The notes below the pieces were generated by a model. The model was not told the DNA's origin. It saw nothing but the letters and a program-made list of their open reading frames with translations, and made no database searches. A stretch of DNA of 64,000 nt from DASWJQ01 sp036397095. Lineage in GTDB: Bacteria; Chloroflexota; Anaerolineae; Anaerolineales; E44-bin32. Location: the NCBI GenBank assembly GCA_036397095.1, contig DASWJQ010000057.1, positions 6,898-70,897 on the forward strand. The letters run 5' to 3'. Position numbers and translations under genes: made by a program. How positions within the stretch are numbered: the first letter of the stretch is position 1; every line of letters begins with the position of its first letter. Positions 16,736 to 25,631 of the stretch are shown piece after piece.

Positions 16736-18241
16736 ATGAACATTATCGAAATGCGTTCCATCAGCAAGCGTTTTGGCCCGGTGCTGGCCAACGACGCCGT
16801 CGACTTCACTCTCGCCCAGGGCGAGATCCATGCGCTGCTTGGCGAAAACGGGGCGGGCAAGACGACCCTGATGCGCATTCTCTACGGCCTGTACACGGCC
16901 GACAAGGGGGAGATCCTGGTCGGGGGCCAACCGGTCACCATCCACTCGCCCGGCGATGCCATTCGCGCCGGGGTTGGGATGGTGACCCAACACTTCACTC
17001 TGGTCGCGCCCTTGACGGTGGCCGAGAACGTGGTCTTAGGCCAGACCGACGGCTTCCGCCTCGAACCGGAGACCATCGAGCGCAAGGTCGGGGAGGCCGC
17101 CGAGCGTTATGGGATCGAGGTCGATCCGGCCGCTCAGATTCGCCATCTGTCGGTCGGTGAGCGCCAGCGTGTAGAGATCCTGAAAGCACTGTACCGCAAT
17201 GCCCGCATTCTTATCCTGGACGAGCCAACCGCCGTGCTGGTCCCGCAAGAGGTCGACGTGCTGTTCGCCACGCTGGGCCGCCTGGTACGGGAAGGTCTTT
17301 CGGTCGTATTCATATCGCACAAACTGCACGAGGTGATGACGGTGTGCGACCGAATTACCGTATTGCGCAACGGCCAGGTTGTCGGCACCGTCCACAAGCA
17401 AGATACTTCGAAACTCAAGTTGGCCCGCATGATGGTCGGACGTGAGACCTTTGGCGTCGAACGCAGCCAACAGCCGATCACCGGCGAGCCACGCTTGCGC
17501 ATGGAGGGACTAAGCGCCCGGAATAGCAAGGGTCTGGAGGCGCTCAAGGGCGTTACTCTCACGGTTCGCTCCGGCGAGATCCTGGGGATCGCTGGTGTTT
17601 CCGGCAATGGCCAGACCGAGCTGGCAGACGTTCTGGCTGGGGTATTGGAACCCAGCACTGGCCGGATCATCGTCGGTGAGCGCGACCTGACAGGCTCGGA
17701 TGCCAGCCAGATCACCGCCGCCGGCGTTGGTCGCATTCCAGAAGACCGGCACAAGGGCGTAGTCGCAGAGTTGACTGTCGCTGAGAACCTGGCACTAGAG
17801 AACCTCAGTGACTTTGTGCGTCAGGGACGCCTCGACCGAGAGCGCATCCGACAAAACGCCGAGCAATTGATCGGTGAGTACACCATCAAGGCCAGTCCGA
17901 CCGACCGCACGCGGACATTGTCCGGCGGCAACATGCAGAAGGTCATCCTTGCACGAGCGCTGGCTCGCAAGCCCCAGGTGGTCATTGCCTCGCAACCGAC
18001 CCGGGGACTGGATGTCGGCGCCACCGAGTACGTTCGCCAGCGTTTGCTCGAAGAGCGCGACCGGGGTGCGGCCGTACTGCTCCTGTCGGAGGATCTCGAC
18101 GAAATCATGTCCCTGTCCGACCGGATTGCCGTGATTTACGAAGGTCGGATTGTTGGCGTCATGCCGGCCGAGCAGGCCAGCGCCGACCGCCTCGGCCTGC
18201 TGATGTCTGGCGCCAAGGAGGCCAGCCTAGATGAGATTTAG
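16736..18241 (+). CDS. ABC importer ATPase, two tandem nucleotide-binding domains (NupO/YufO type)
   Basis: 501 residues from the ATG at 16736; no good ribosome site is visible, and a second ATG follows at 16751. The first domain has Walker A GENGAGKTTL, signature LSVGERQRVEIL and Walker B ILILDEPTAVL. In the second domain the P-loop is degenerate (GVSGNGQTEL) and the signature is LSGGNMQKVILA, with a QPTRGLDVGA D-loop region. This asymmetric two-domain layout is typical of the sugar/nucleoside (RbsA, NupO) importer ATPases. It overlaps the first permease gene by 11 bases. Confidence 0.93.
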   Translation: MNIIEMRSISKRFGPVLANDAVDFTLAQGEIHALLGENGAGKTTLMRILYGLYTADKGEILVGGQPVTIHSPGDAIRAGVGMVTQHFTLVAPLTVAENVVLGQTDGFRLEPETIERKVGEAAERYGIEVDPAAQIRHLSVGERQRVEILKALYRNARILILDEPTAVLVPQEVDVLFATLGRLVREGLSVVFISHKLHEVMTVCDRITVLRNGQVVGTVHKQDTSKLKLARMMVGRETFGVERSQQPITGEPRLRMEGLSARNSKGLEALKGVTLTVRSGEILGIAGVSGNGQTELADVLAGVLEPSTGRIIVGERDLTGSDASQITAAGVGRIPEDRHKGVVAELTVAENLALENLSDFVRQGRLDRERIRQNAEQLIGEYTIKASPTDRTRTLSGGNMQKVILARALARKPQVVIASQPTRGLDVGATEYVRQRLLEERDRGAAVLLLSEDLDEIMSLSDRIAVIYEGRIVGVMPAEQASADRLGLLMSGAKEASLDEI

Positions 18242-19319
18242 GCTTGAGCGCTCGCCGGCGCCCTATTGGGTCCGCCCGCTAATCCCCGTCATTGCCCTGA
18301 TCATTACATTCCTGCTGACGGCCAGCCTGATTGTCTGGGCGGATGCCAACCCGTTTGAGGGCTACTACTACTTCCTAATTGCGCCGCTAGCCAACCGGGT
18401 CAGTGCCATCGAGGTGCTGGTCAAATCGACCCCCCTGCTGCTGACCGGTGCTTCGGTCGCCTTTGCCTTTGCCGCCGGCTACTGGAACATCGGCGCCGAG
18501 GGGCAACTTTACGCCGGCGCCATCGCCGCCACCTGGCTTGGCCTGACTCTTGATGGTGTGTCGCCGTTTATCGCCATTCCGCTGATGCTGATCGGTGGCT
18601 TTATCGCCGGCATGTTGTGGGCCTTGCCGCCGGTCTGGCTCAAAATTCGACTGAACGTTGACGAGATCGTAACCACACTACTGCTGAACTCCGTCATCCT
18701 CTTCCTGGTCAGCTTCCTGCTCAATGGTCCGTGGCGCGATCCAATTTCCGGCTGGCCGCAGTCGCCCGAGATCGCGGCGGCCACCGTCTTCCCCAAGCTC
18801 CTGCCCCGCGCACGGCTCCACCTGGGCTTCCTGGTGGCGATGATGGTCATCGGCCTGATGTGGTACGTGCTCAGCCGCACCCGGCTGGGTTTGACCATGC
18901 GAGCCGCCGGGCTGGGGCCGGAGGCCGCCCGCTACGCCGGCATTAATGTCAAGCGCACGCTGCTGACGGCGGCGTTGATCAGCGGGGGTATCGCCGGCCT
19001 GGCCGGCGTCAGCGAGGTCGCCGGCATCCACTTCCACTTGATCGAGGCGATCTCCCCTGGTTACGGCTACACCGGCATTGTGATCGCCACGTTGGGTGCC
19101 CTCAATCCGATCGGAGTAGCCATCGCCGGGCTGTTCATCGGGCTGATCGAGACCGGCTCGCAGAACGTCTCCCGAGCACTGGGTGTGCCGGCCTACCTGG
19201 GCGACGTAGTCCAGGCGACCTTGCTGTTGGTGACGCTGGCGGCGCTCGCCCTGCAGAACTTCCGCCTGCGGCTGCGGGCACCAGACGCCGCCGCCGAGCT
19301 GGCAGCTGAGGAGGCCTGA
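18231..19319 (+). CDS. ABC importer permease (NupP/YufP type)
   Basis: 362 residues with about 8-10 hydrophobic segments, of the branched-chain-amino-acid/ribose permease superfamily. The family signature GYWNIGAEGQLYAGA is present at about residue 83, and the coupling region LGPEAARYAGI is in the middle. It starts inside the 3' end of the ATPase gene and overlaps the next permease gene by one base, so the three are translationally coupled. It forms the membrane channel with the protein encoded next. Confidence 0.93.
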   Translation: MRFRLERSPAPYWVRPLIPVIALIITFLLTASLIVWADANPFEGYYYFLIAPLANRVSAIEVLVKSTPLLLTGASVAFAFAAGYWNIGAEGQLYAGAIAATWLGLTLDGVSPFIAIPLMLIGGFIAGMLWALPPVWLKIRLNVDEIVTTLLLNSVILFLVSFLLNGPWRDPISGWPQSPEIAAATVFPKLLPRARLHLGFLVAMMVIGLMWYVLSRTRLGLTMRAAGLGPEAARYAGINVKRTLLTAALISGGIAGLAGVSEVAGIHFHLIEAISPGYGYTGIVIATLGALNPIGVAIAGLFIGLIETGSQNVSRALGVPAYLGDVVQATLLLVTLAALALQNFRLRLRAPDAAAELAAEEA

Positions 19320-20230
19320 TGGAGGTCTTTGTAATCAGTCTGGTGGCGGCGACGCTGCGGGTGGCCACGCCGTTGATCTTTGGCACGCTCGGGGAGTTGT
19401 TTGCCGAGCGTGCTGGCATCCTCAACCTGGGGATCGAGGGCACAATGTTCTTTGGGGCCTTCGTCGGCTTCTGGGTGGCCCAGGTCAGCGAATCGCTGTG
19501 GATCGGTCTGCTGGCCGCCGTGCTAGCTGGGATGGCCGCCGGCCTGCTGATGGCCGTCTTCTCGGTCACCTTGGGCGTCAACCAGCACGTTTCAGGACTC
19601 GGCATCACCCTGCTGCTGATCGGGCTGTCCCTTTTCAGCTTTCGGCTGATCTTCGGCGAGCCCCGGGTGCCACCCTCCATAAGACCCTTCACCCAGCTCA
19701 ACCCGTTCCCGGGGATCCCGCTGCTCGAACCGCTGTTTGAGCAGTACGCATTGACCTACGTGGCGCTGGCCCTGGTGCCCATGGTTTGGTGGCTGCTGTA
19801 CCGGACCGATTTTGGCTTGCGCCTGCGGGCCGTTGGCGAAAACCCGGAGGCGGTCGACGCCGCCGGCATTTCGGTCTTCCGGCTACGCTACCTGGCCCTG
19901 ACCATTGGTGGTGGGCTAATGGCTGCCGGCGGCGCGTTCTTATCGTTGGGCCAACTGGGCGCGTTCACGTATGGCATCATCGCCGGCCGTGGCTGGGTGT
20001 GCATTGCCCTGATCATCTTCGCACACTGGCATCCGGTCCGAGTATTGTGGGGGGCGCTGCTGTTCGGCGGGGTCTTTGCCCTGCAGTTGCGGCTGCAGAT
20101 CGCCGGCGCCGATCTACCCTACGAGACCTTTCTGGCGCTCCCCTACGTCGTCACCATCATCGCCCTGGCCATCGCCGGCCGCGGGGCAGCCGCACCGGCC
20201 GCCCTCCTTCGTCCGTACAAACGGGAATAG
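19319..20230 (+). CDS. ABC importer permease (NupQ/YufQ type)
   Basis: 303 residues and about eight membrane helices. The motif RAGILNLGIEGTMFFGAFVG near residue 35 is diagnostic of the second permease of BMP-linked nucleoside importers. The coupling helix reads AVGENPEAVDAAGISVFRLR. It is the last gene before a clear terminator at 20263-20285, so the hydroxylase-deaminase-importer unit probably ends here and the following decarboxylase genes have their own promoter. Confidence 0.93.
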   Translation: MEVFVISLVAATLRVATPLIFGTLGELFAERAGILNLGIEGTMFFGAFVGFWVAQVSESLWIGLLAAVLAGMAAGLLMAVFSVTLGVNQHVSGLGITLLLIGLSLFSFRLIFGEPRVPPSIRPFTQLNPFPGIPLLEPLFEQYALTYVALALVPMVWWLLYRTDFGLRLRAVGENPEAVDAAGISVFRLRYLALTIGGGLMAAGGAFLSLGQLGAFTYGIIAGRGWVCIALIIFAHWHPVRVLWGALLFGGVFALQLRLQIAGADLPYETFLALPYVVTIIALAIAGRGAAAPAALLRPYKRE

Positions 20231-20262
20231 GCGATCGATGGCTCGTTGCGGTCTAAAACCAC

Positions 20263-20298
20263 GCCCCATCAGGTCCGGATGGGGCATTTTGTTGCTTT
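20263..20298 (+). terminator. Intrinsic terminator after the importer genes
   Basis: Arms GCCCCATC (20263-20270) and GATGGGGC (20278-20285) with a 7-base loop, preceded by AAAACC and followed by ATTTTGTTGCTTT. The 170 bases after it contain a TAGACT -10-like box at 20371-20376 that could start the next transcript. Confidence 0.8.
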
Positions 20299-20468
20299 GT
20301 AGGACAACACCTGACGTACGGCCCAGCGCAAGGGTGACGACTGATACTCCAAGCTTGGCTTGCGTCTGGCTAGACTGAGCGTGATCGGCAGCGGGCTGAG
20401 GTGGCCCGCCGCCGGCCTTTCCTACGATGGCGCTGCAACGGCGCCGCCGATCCAGCGGAGGCAAGTAC

Positions 20469-22091
20469 ATGGGAGCCAATCTCGACTCACCCTCGGATAA
20501 CGGCAATAGCGCTGTTCCCGAGGCCGTCGAACCGCAGGGCGACCACCAGGACCTGCTGGCCGAACTACGCCAGAAGCGCCAGGTCATTCAAATGGCAGGC
20601 GGTGAGAAGCGCATCGAGGCCCAGCACGCCAAGGGCAAGCTGACGGCTCGCGAACGGCTGAGTCTGCTGCTCGACGAGGGGTCTTTCCACGAAATCGACG
20701 CTTACATGACCCAGCGCTTCTCTGATTTTGGCATGGCCGACAAGCGCCACCCGGGCGACAGCGTCGTCGCCGGCTTTGGCAAGATTGACGGCCGGCCTGT
20801 TTGCGTTTACTCGCAGGATTTCACGGTTCTAGGCGGCTCCTTTTCGGAGATCGCCGGGCAGAAGCTGGGCAAAATCATGGACATGGCGCTCGACGCCGGC
20901 GTGCCGGTGATCGGGCTGAGCGACTCGGGCGGCGCCCGCATCCAGGAGGGCGTTTACAGCCTGGCGGCCTATGGCGAGCTGTTCTGGCGCAACACGCAGG
21001 CGAGCGGCGTGGTGCCCCAGATCAGCGTCATGCTGGGCCCGTGCGCCGGCGGTTCGGTCTACTCGCCCGGTCTGACCGACTTCGTTGTCATGACCAAGGG
21101 CAGCAGCCACATGTTCATCACCGGCCCCGAAGTAATCAAGACCGTAACACGTGAGGAGGTCGATTTCGAGACCCTGGGCGGGGCCATCTCACACGCCAGC
21201 CTTAGCGGAGTCGCCCATCTGGTGGGCGATGATGAGCAGGCCTCGCTGGCCCTTGCCCGTCAACTTCTCAGTTACCTGCCATCGAACAACGCTGAGGCAC
21301 CGCCAGCGGTCACACCCACAGATGACCCGTGGCGCATGGACCTGGCGCTCAACAGCCTGGTACCGACCGATCCAACCATCGCCTATGACATGAAGGAAGT
21401 TATCGAGCGGGTCTTCGACCTGGGCAGCTTCTTCGAGGTTCATGCTTTGTTTGCGCCCAATGCCGTCGTTGGCTTTGCCCGCCTGCACGGCCAGGTCGTC
21501 GGCGTGGTCGCCCAACAGCCGAATGCGCTGGCCGGCGTGATCGACATCAACTCTTCGGACAAGATGGCCCGCTTCATACGCTTCTGCGACGCCTACAACA
21601 TCCCGCTGGTGACATTGGTCGACTCGCCTGGTTTCATGCCCGGCGTGGCCCAGGAGCATGGCGGCATCATCCGCCACGGGGCCAAGATTGTCTACGCGTA
21701 CGCGGAAGCGACCGTGCCCAAAATATCGGTGGTCACTCGCAAGGCGTACGGCGGCGCGTACATCGTGATGGGCAGCAAGCACATCCGCACCGACATGGTC
21801 TACGCCTGGCCAACCGCCGAGATCGCCGTGATGGGCGCTGACGGGGCGGTCAACATTCTGTATGGCAGGGAACTGAAGACCTTTGAAGGCGACGCCGAGG
21901 CCGAACGGCAGCGGTTGGTCGATGAGTTCCGTGCGACCTTCGGCAAGCCGTACCGGGCGGCCGAGAGCGGACATGTCGATGAGATCCTGATCCCTGCAGA
22001 GACCCGGCCGCGCTTGATCCAGACGCTCGAGCTCCTGCGAGACAAGCAGCAGACCCGGCGCCCGCGCAAGCACGGCACGATGCCTCTCTAA
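20469..22091 (+). CDS. Carboxyltransferase subunit of a Na+-translocating acyl-CoA decarboxylase
   Basis: 540 residues from the ATG at 20469, which has GGAGG 9 bases upstream. It is a complete two-domain (crotonase-fold) biotin carboxyltransferase of the MmdA/PccB family. Visible motifs are HAKGKLTARERLSLLLDEGS at the start, SDSGGARIQEG, GPCAGGSVYSPG (oxyanion hole), LVDSPGFMPG and KAYGGAYIVMGSK, and the usual ending KHGTMPL. It transfers the carboxyl group of an acyl-CoA such as methylmalonyl-, malonyl- or glutaconyl-CoA to biotin. The gamma, biotin-carrier and beta genes follow directly, and no biotin carboxylase gene is present. The complex should therefore run as a decarboxylase that pumps Na+, not as a carboxylase. 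Confidence 0.9.
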   Translation: MGANLDSPSDNGNSAVPEAVEPQGDHQDLLAELRQKRQVIQMAGGEKRIEAQHAKGKLTARERLSLLLDEGSFHEIDAYMTQRFSDFGMADKRHPGDSVVAGFGKIDGRPVCVYSQDFTVLGGSFSEIAGQKLGKIMDMALDAGVPVIGLSDSGGARIQEGVYSLAAYGELFWRNTQASGVVPQISVMLGPCAGGSVYSPGLTDFVVMTKGSSHMFITGPEVIKTVTREEVDFETLGGAISHASLSGVAHLVGDDEQASLALARQLLSYLPSNNAEAPPAVTPTDDPWRMDLALNSLVPTDPTIAYDMKEVIERVFDLGSFFEVHALFAPNAVVGFARLHGQVVGVVAQQPNALAGVIDINSSDKMARFIRFCDAYNIPLVTLVDSPGFMPGVAQEHGGIIRHGAKIVYAYAEATVPKISVVTRKAYGGAYIVMGSKHIRTDMVYAWPTAEIAVMGADGAVNILYGRELKTFEGDAEAERQRLVDEFRATFGKPYRAAESGHVDEILIPAETRPRLIQTLELLRDKQQTRRPRKHGTMPL

Positions 22092-22101
22092 GGAGCCGGC
22101 G

Positions 22102-22455
22102 GTGGACCTACTGACCCAAGGACTTGTACTCAGCCTGACCGGCATTACGGTCACCTTCAGCTCGCTTGGGCTGTTCATCCTGATCATCGTCGGCCTGCAG
22201 CGGATATTTGGCGGGACAGGCCAGCCGCAGGCAGCCGCGCCCGCCGGCAACACCGTCACCAGCGTGCCGCTCTCGGCAGAGGAAGCAAAGGTGGCGGCCA
22301 TCGCCGTCGCCCTCGAACTGGCCCGCAGCCGCCAGCAGCTCGCCTCGGCGCTCGGCGCCAGCCTTGAGGCTGGCCGCGGCGCCTGGTGGCACCAAGCAGG
22401 TATCCCGACGCCGCCCGGTGTGCGGCCCGGACCCAACGGGAGCCAATACCAATGA
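22102..22455 (+). CDS. Decarboxylase gamma subunit (OadG family)
   Basis: 117 residues, GTG start after AAGGAG. There is one N-terminal membrane helix (LVLSLTGITVTFSSLGLFIL), then a cytoplasmic tail with a Pro/Ala linker and a helical AAIAVALELARSRQQ segment. This is the usual plan of OadG/MmdD-type assembly subunits. The longer linear linker may reach toward the carboxyltransferase. It sits 10 bases after the carboxyltransferase gene and overlaps the biotin-carrier gene by four bases (ATGA). Confidence 0.8.
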   Translation: MDLLTQGLVLSLTGITVTFSSLGLFILIIVGLQRIFGGTGQPQAAAPAGNTVTSVPLSAEEAKVAAIAVALELARSRQQLASALGASLEAGRGAWWHQAGIPTPPGVRPGPNGSQYQ

Positions 22456-22904
22456 GTCTTCAACGAAACCGCAGCTTTTCCTTGATCGTCAACGGTCAGG
22501 AATACTGCGTCGAGATCGGCGACCTGACGGCTTCGCCGGCCGAAGTCTGCGTCAATGGCAACCCTTACCAGGTGAGCATCGAATCAATCGAGAGCCAACC
22601 GGTCACGGTCCAGCCCGTCGCCACAGCGACGGCCGTCGTCACACCGAACACCGCACCCCCGCCGAAGCCGGCCGCCCCGGTGATGGCCGGCGGAAACGAC
22701 GTGCGGGCGCCCATGCCCGGCGACATCCTGAACATCGCCGTCAAGCCGGGCGACAAGGTGGTGATTGGCCAGCAGTTGTGCATGCTTGAAGCCATGAAAA
22801 TGAAGAGCGCCATCCGCTCCGCCCGCGATGCCGTCATCGCCAGCGTCGAAGTTGCCGAGGGCCAGGCCGTCTCCCACGGCGACGTCCTGATCACTTTCGA
22901 GTGA
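22452..22904 (+). CDS. Biotin carboxyl carrier protein of the Na+ decarboxylase
   Basis: 150 residues from the ATG at 22452, which overlaps the gamma-subunit stop. A non-canonical N-terminal part (1-50) is followed by a Pro/Ala-rich swinging linker (about 50-80) and a biotinyl domain from about 84. The biotin attachment lysine is K116 in EAMKM, with flanking glycine turns PGDKV and EGQAV as expected. It shuttles CO2-biotin between the carboxyltransferase and the membrane beta subunit. The nearby bioY gene could supply biotin for this enzyme. Confidence 0.92.
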   Translation: MSLQRNRSFSLIVNGQEYCVEIGDLTASPAEVCVNGNPYQVSIESIESQPVTVQPVATATAVVTPNTAPPPKPAAPVMAGGNDVRAPMPGDILNIAVKPGDKVVIGQQLCMLEAMKMKSAIRSARDAVIASVEVAEGQAVSHGDVLITFE

Positions 22905-22911
22905 GGCCGGC

Positions 22912-24036
22912 ATGGACCTGACCTTCCTCAGCCAACTACTGCAAGCCCCGCTGGCTCTCACCTGGCAGAACCTGGTGATGATGGCCGCCGGCGGCGTGCT
23001 CATTTACCTGGCGATCGCCAAGGAATACGAGCCGGTGCTGCTCCTCCCGATCGGTTTTGGCGCCATCCTGACCAACCTGCCGCTCACCGGCGTCACCACG
23101 CCCGAGGGCTTTCTCGGCATCCTGTACGCCGCCGGCATCCGCACCGAGTTGTTCCCCCTGCTGATCTTTATCGGCGTCGGCGCCATGACCGATTTTGGCC
23201 CGTTGCTCGAGAATCCGAAGATGGCGCTGCTTGGCGCCGCCGGTCAGATAGGCATTTTCGGCACCTTGATGCTGGCCCTGGTGTTGGGCTTCGACCTCAA
23301 CGAATCGGCTTCGATCGGTATCATCGGCGCCATCGACGGACCGACGGCGATTTACGTCTCGACCAAGCTGGCGCCCCACCTTCTGGGGCCAATCGCCGTG
23401 GCGGCCTACAGCTATATGTCGCTGGTTCCGATCATCCAACCGCCGGTGATGCGCGCGCTGACGACCGAGGCCGAACGCAAAGTGCGCATGCCCTACACGC
23501 AGACCGAGGTCAAGCGGGTCGTGCGCATTCTGTTCCCTATTGTTGTGACGGTGGTGATCTCGCTGATTGCGCCGGTCGCCTCGCCCCTGATCGCCGCCCT
23601 GATGTTTGGCAACTTGATGCGCGAATCGGGCGTCGTCGATCGGTTGAGCAAGTCGGCCCAGAACGAAATTGCCAACGTGACCACCATCTTCCTGGGCCTG
23701 GTGATTGGCAGCACGATGACCGGCGCCAGCTTCATCCAGATGGACACGTTGCTGATCCTGGGCATGGGCTTGCTGGCCTTCGTGTTGGACACGGTTGGCG
23801 GCGTGCTGTTTGGTAAGCTGTTGTACCTGTTGTCCAACAAACAGTTCAACCCGCTGATCGGCGCCGCCGGCATCAGTGCCTTCCCCATGTCGGCCCGCAT
23901 CGTTCAGCGGCTGGGCCAGGAGTACGACTTCGAGAACTTCCTGTTGATGCACGCCATGGGCGCCAACACCGCCGGCCAACTCGGCAGTGTCGTCGCTGGC
24001 GGCGTCGTCCTGGCCCTGTTGTCTGGCATGGGTTAG
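22912..24036 (+). CDS. Na+-translocating decarboxylase beta subunit (OadB/MmdB/GcdB)
   Basis: 374 residues, the typical length, with about nine membrane helices. Family motifs include AIAKEYEPVLLLPIGFGAIL, GVGAMTDFGPLLENP, IGIIGAIDGPTAIYVSTKLA and the conserved ending MGANTAGQLGSVVAGG. The aspartate in the DGPT loop lies where the Na+-carrying Asp of this family is found. The subunit decarboxylates carboxybiotin and drives Na+ out of the cell. It completes an alpha-gamma-biotin-beta set, so the complex appears functional and would conserve decarboxylation energy as a sodium gradient. Confidence 0.94.
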   Translation: MDLTFLSQLLQAPLALTWQNLVMMAAGGVLIYLAIAKEYEPVLLLPIGFGAILTNLPLTGVTTPEGFLGILYAAGIRTELFPLLIFIGVGAMTDFGPLLENPKMALLGAAGQIGIFGTLMLALVLGFDLNESASIGIIGAIDGPTAIYVSTKLAPHLLGPIAVAAYSYMSLVPIIQPPVMRALTTEAERKVRMPYTQTEVKRVVRILFPIVVTVVISLIAPVASPLIAALMFGNLMRESGVVDRLSKSAQNEIANVTTIFLGLVIGSTMTGASFIQMDTLLILGMGLLAFVLDTVGGVLFGKLLYLLSNKQFNPLIGAAGISAFPMSARIVQRLGQEYDFENFLLMHAMGANTAGQLGSVVAGGVVLALLSGMG

Positions 24037-24057
24037 CAAGAAGGTGAGGCCAGTCCT

Positions 24058-25608
24058 TTGACCGTCCGAACGATCGTCCACACCAGCGAATACCACGACT
24101 CGGTGTCCCTCATGCTTGTCGCCCGCGAGCTGGTCAAATTGCCCGGCGTTGAGGACGCGGCGGTGGTGATGGCCACCGAGGCCAACAAGGGCTTGCTGAG
24201 AACGAGCGGCTTGCTGTCGCCCGAAGTCGAAGCGGCCACGCCCAATGACCTGGTGATCGCCATCAAGGGCGACGGCCAACTCGAAGAAGCCATGGCCGAA
24301 GCCGAGCAACTCTTGGCCAAGAAGGCCAGTTCCGAGGAAACGAGCGACTACCGGCCCAAGACCTTGCGGGGGGCCGTCCAAAGCAGGCCAGAGGCCAATG
24401 TTTGTGTGATCTCGGTCGCCGGCCGCTATGCAGCAGACGAGGCCTGGGATGCGCTGCGCAGCGGCCTGCATGTGCTGCTGTTCAGTGACAACGTGTCGCT
24501 CGAGGATGAGATCGCCCTCAAACAATACGCCCGCGCCAACGGGCTGCTGTTGATGGGCCCAGGCGCCGGCACCACCATCATCAACGGCGTGGCGCTGGGC
24601 TTTGCCAACGTCGTGCCAGACGGGCCCGTCGGCATTGTCTCAGCGGCTGGCACCGGCCTGCAGGAGGTCAGCACGCTGCTGGCCAAGCGCGGTATCGGCT
24701 TGACCCAAGGCCTCGGCGTCGGCGGCCGCGATTTGAAGGAAGACGTTGGCGGTTTGATGATGTTGTCGGCGCTGGAAGCGCTACAGGCCGATCCGGCCAC
24801 CGAGGTGATCGTGCTGATCAGCAAGCCGCCATCGGAGGCGGTCAGCCAAAAGGTATTCGCACAGGTTGGCCAGAGCCCCAAGCCGACCGTGGTTTGCTTC
24901 ATGGGCAGTCTGCCTGATCTAACCGGCCTCAAGAACGCCGTGGCAGCCGCCACGCTCCACGAAGCCGCCCATCTGGCCGCCGTTGCTGGCGGGGCGAAAC
25001 TGCCAAAACTCGAGCAGGCGCTCAAAGATGAGCAAGCCGAACTGCGCCTGGTGGCGGGCGAGCTGCGCCAGGGGCTGGCGACTGAGCAACGCTACTTGCG
25101 CGGGCTGTACTCGGGTGGAACCCTGTGCTACGAAACGCAGGTCATCCTGCGGCAGCGCGCCGAGGTCCAGGTCTTCTCCAACGCCCCGCTGGATACCGAC
25201 AACCAGCTGCCAGACTCAAACCACAGCCAGGGTCATGCAATGATTGACCTGGGTGAAGAAGAGTTCACCGTCGGCCGGCCACACCCCATGATTGACAACG
25301 ATTTGCGCATCCGCCGATTGCTGCAGGAAGCGGCCGATCCCGAAGTTGCCGCCATCCTGCTTGATGTTGTGATCGGCTACGGGGCCCATGACGATCCAAG
25401 CTCTGAGCTTGGACCGGCCGTCGCCAACGCCAAGAAGATCGCCACCGAAGCCGGCCGCCAACTGCCGGTGCTTGCTTCCGTCACCGGGACGGAGCAGGAC
25501 CCGCAGGGGCTGAGCCGGACGCGGCACGCTCTTGAAGCCGCCGGTGTGGTTGTGCTCGACAGCAATGCGGCCGTCGCCCGGCTGGCGGCGCTGCTGGTAT
25601 CGGTCTGA
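24058..25608 (+). CDS. fdrA: FdrA family protein (acyl-CoA-synthetase-like; AllF homologue)
   Basis: 516 residues with a TTG start. The fold resembles succinyl-CoA synthetase alpha/beta-like domains: a CoA-binding-type segment with LLLMGPGAGTTIINGVALGF and VGIVSAAGTGLQEVSTLLA, then the GLGVGGRDL turn. A C-terminal ligase-like domain contains FTVGRPHPMIDNDLR. In E. coli FdrA and YlbE (with YlbF) have been reported as the oxamate carbamoyltransferase of allantoin degradation, which phosphorolyses oxalurate to oxamate and carbamoyl phosphate. The next gene is the YlbE/DUF1116 partner. No YlbF/DUF2877 gene and no carbamate kinase are in the window. Its place behind a Na+ decarboxylase is unusual. 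Confidence 0.88.
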   Translation: MTVRTIVHTSEYHDSVSLMLVARELVKLPGVEDAAVVMATEANKGLLRTSGLLSPEVEAATPNDLVIAIKGDGQLEEAMAEAEQLLAKKASSEETSDYRPKTLRGAVQSRPEANVCVISVAGRYAADEAWDALRSGLHVLLFSDNVSLEDEIALKQYARANGLLLMGPGAGTTIINGVALGFANVVPDGPVGIVSAAGTGLQEVSTLLAKRGIGLTQGLGVGGRDLKEDVGGLMMLSALEALQADPATEVIVLISKPPSEAVSQKVFAQVGQSPKPTVVCFMGSLPDLTGLKNAVAAATLHEAAHLAAVAGGAKLPKLEQALKDEQAELRLVAGELRQGLATEQRYLRGLYSGGTLCYETQVILRQRAEVQVFSNAPLDTDNQLPDSNHSQGHAMIDLGEEEFTVGRPHPMIDNDLRIRRLLQEAADPEVAAILLDVVIGYGAHDDPSSELGPAVANAKKIATEAGRQLPVLASVTGTEQDPQGLSRTRHALEAAGVVVLDSNAAVARLAALLVSV

Positions 25609-25631
25609 CAGGGAGCAATAGATCAGGAGCC

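Noticed and set aside
20469..24036. Propionyl-CoA or acetyl-CoA carboxylase
   Set aside because: No biotin carboxylase gene is present, and the gamma and membrane beta subunits are those of Na+-pumping decarboxylases.
22936..24525. Long minus-strand open frame opposite the decarboxylase beta subunit and fdrA
   Set aside because: His/Gln/Gly/Asp-rich composition with no domain; it is the antisense shadow of two clear genes. The same holds for the long minus-strand frames at 1731-3209 and 15589-16878 and the plus-strand frame at 43511-44470.
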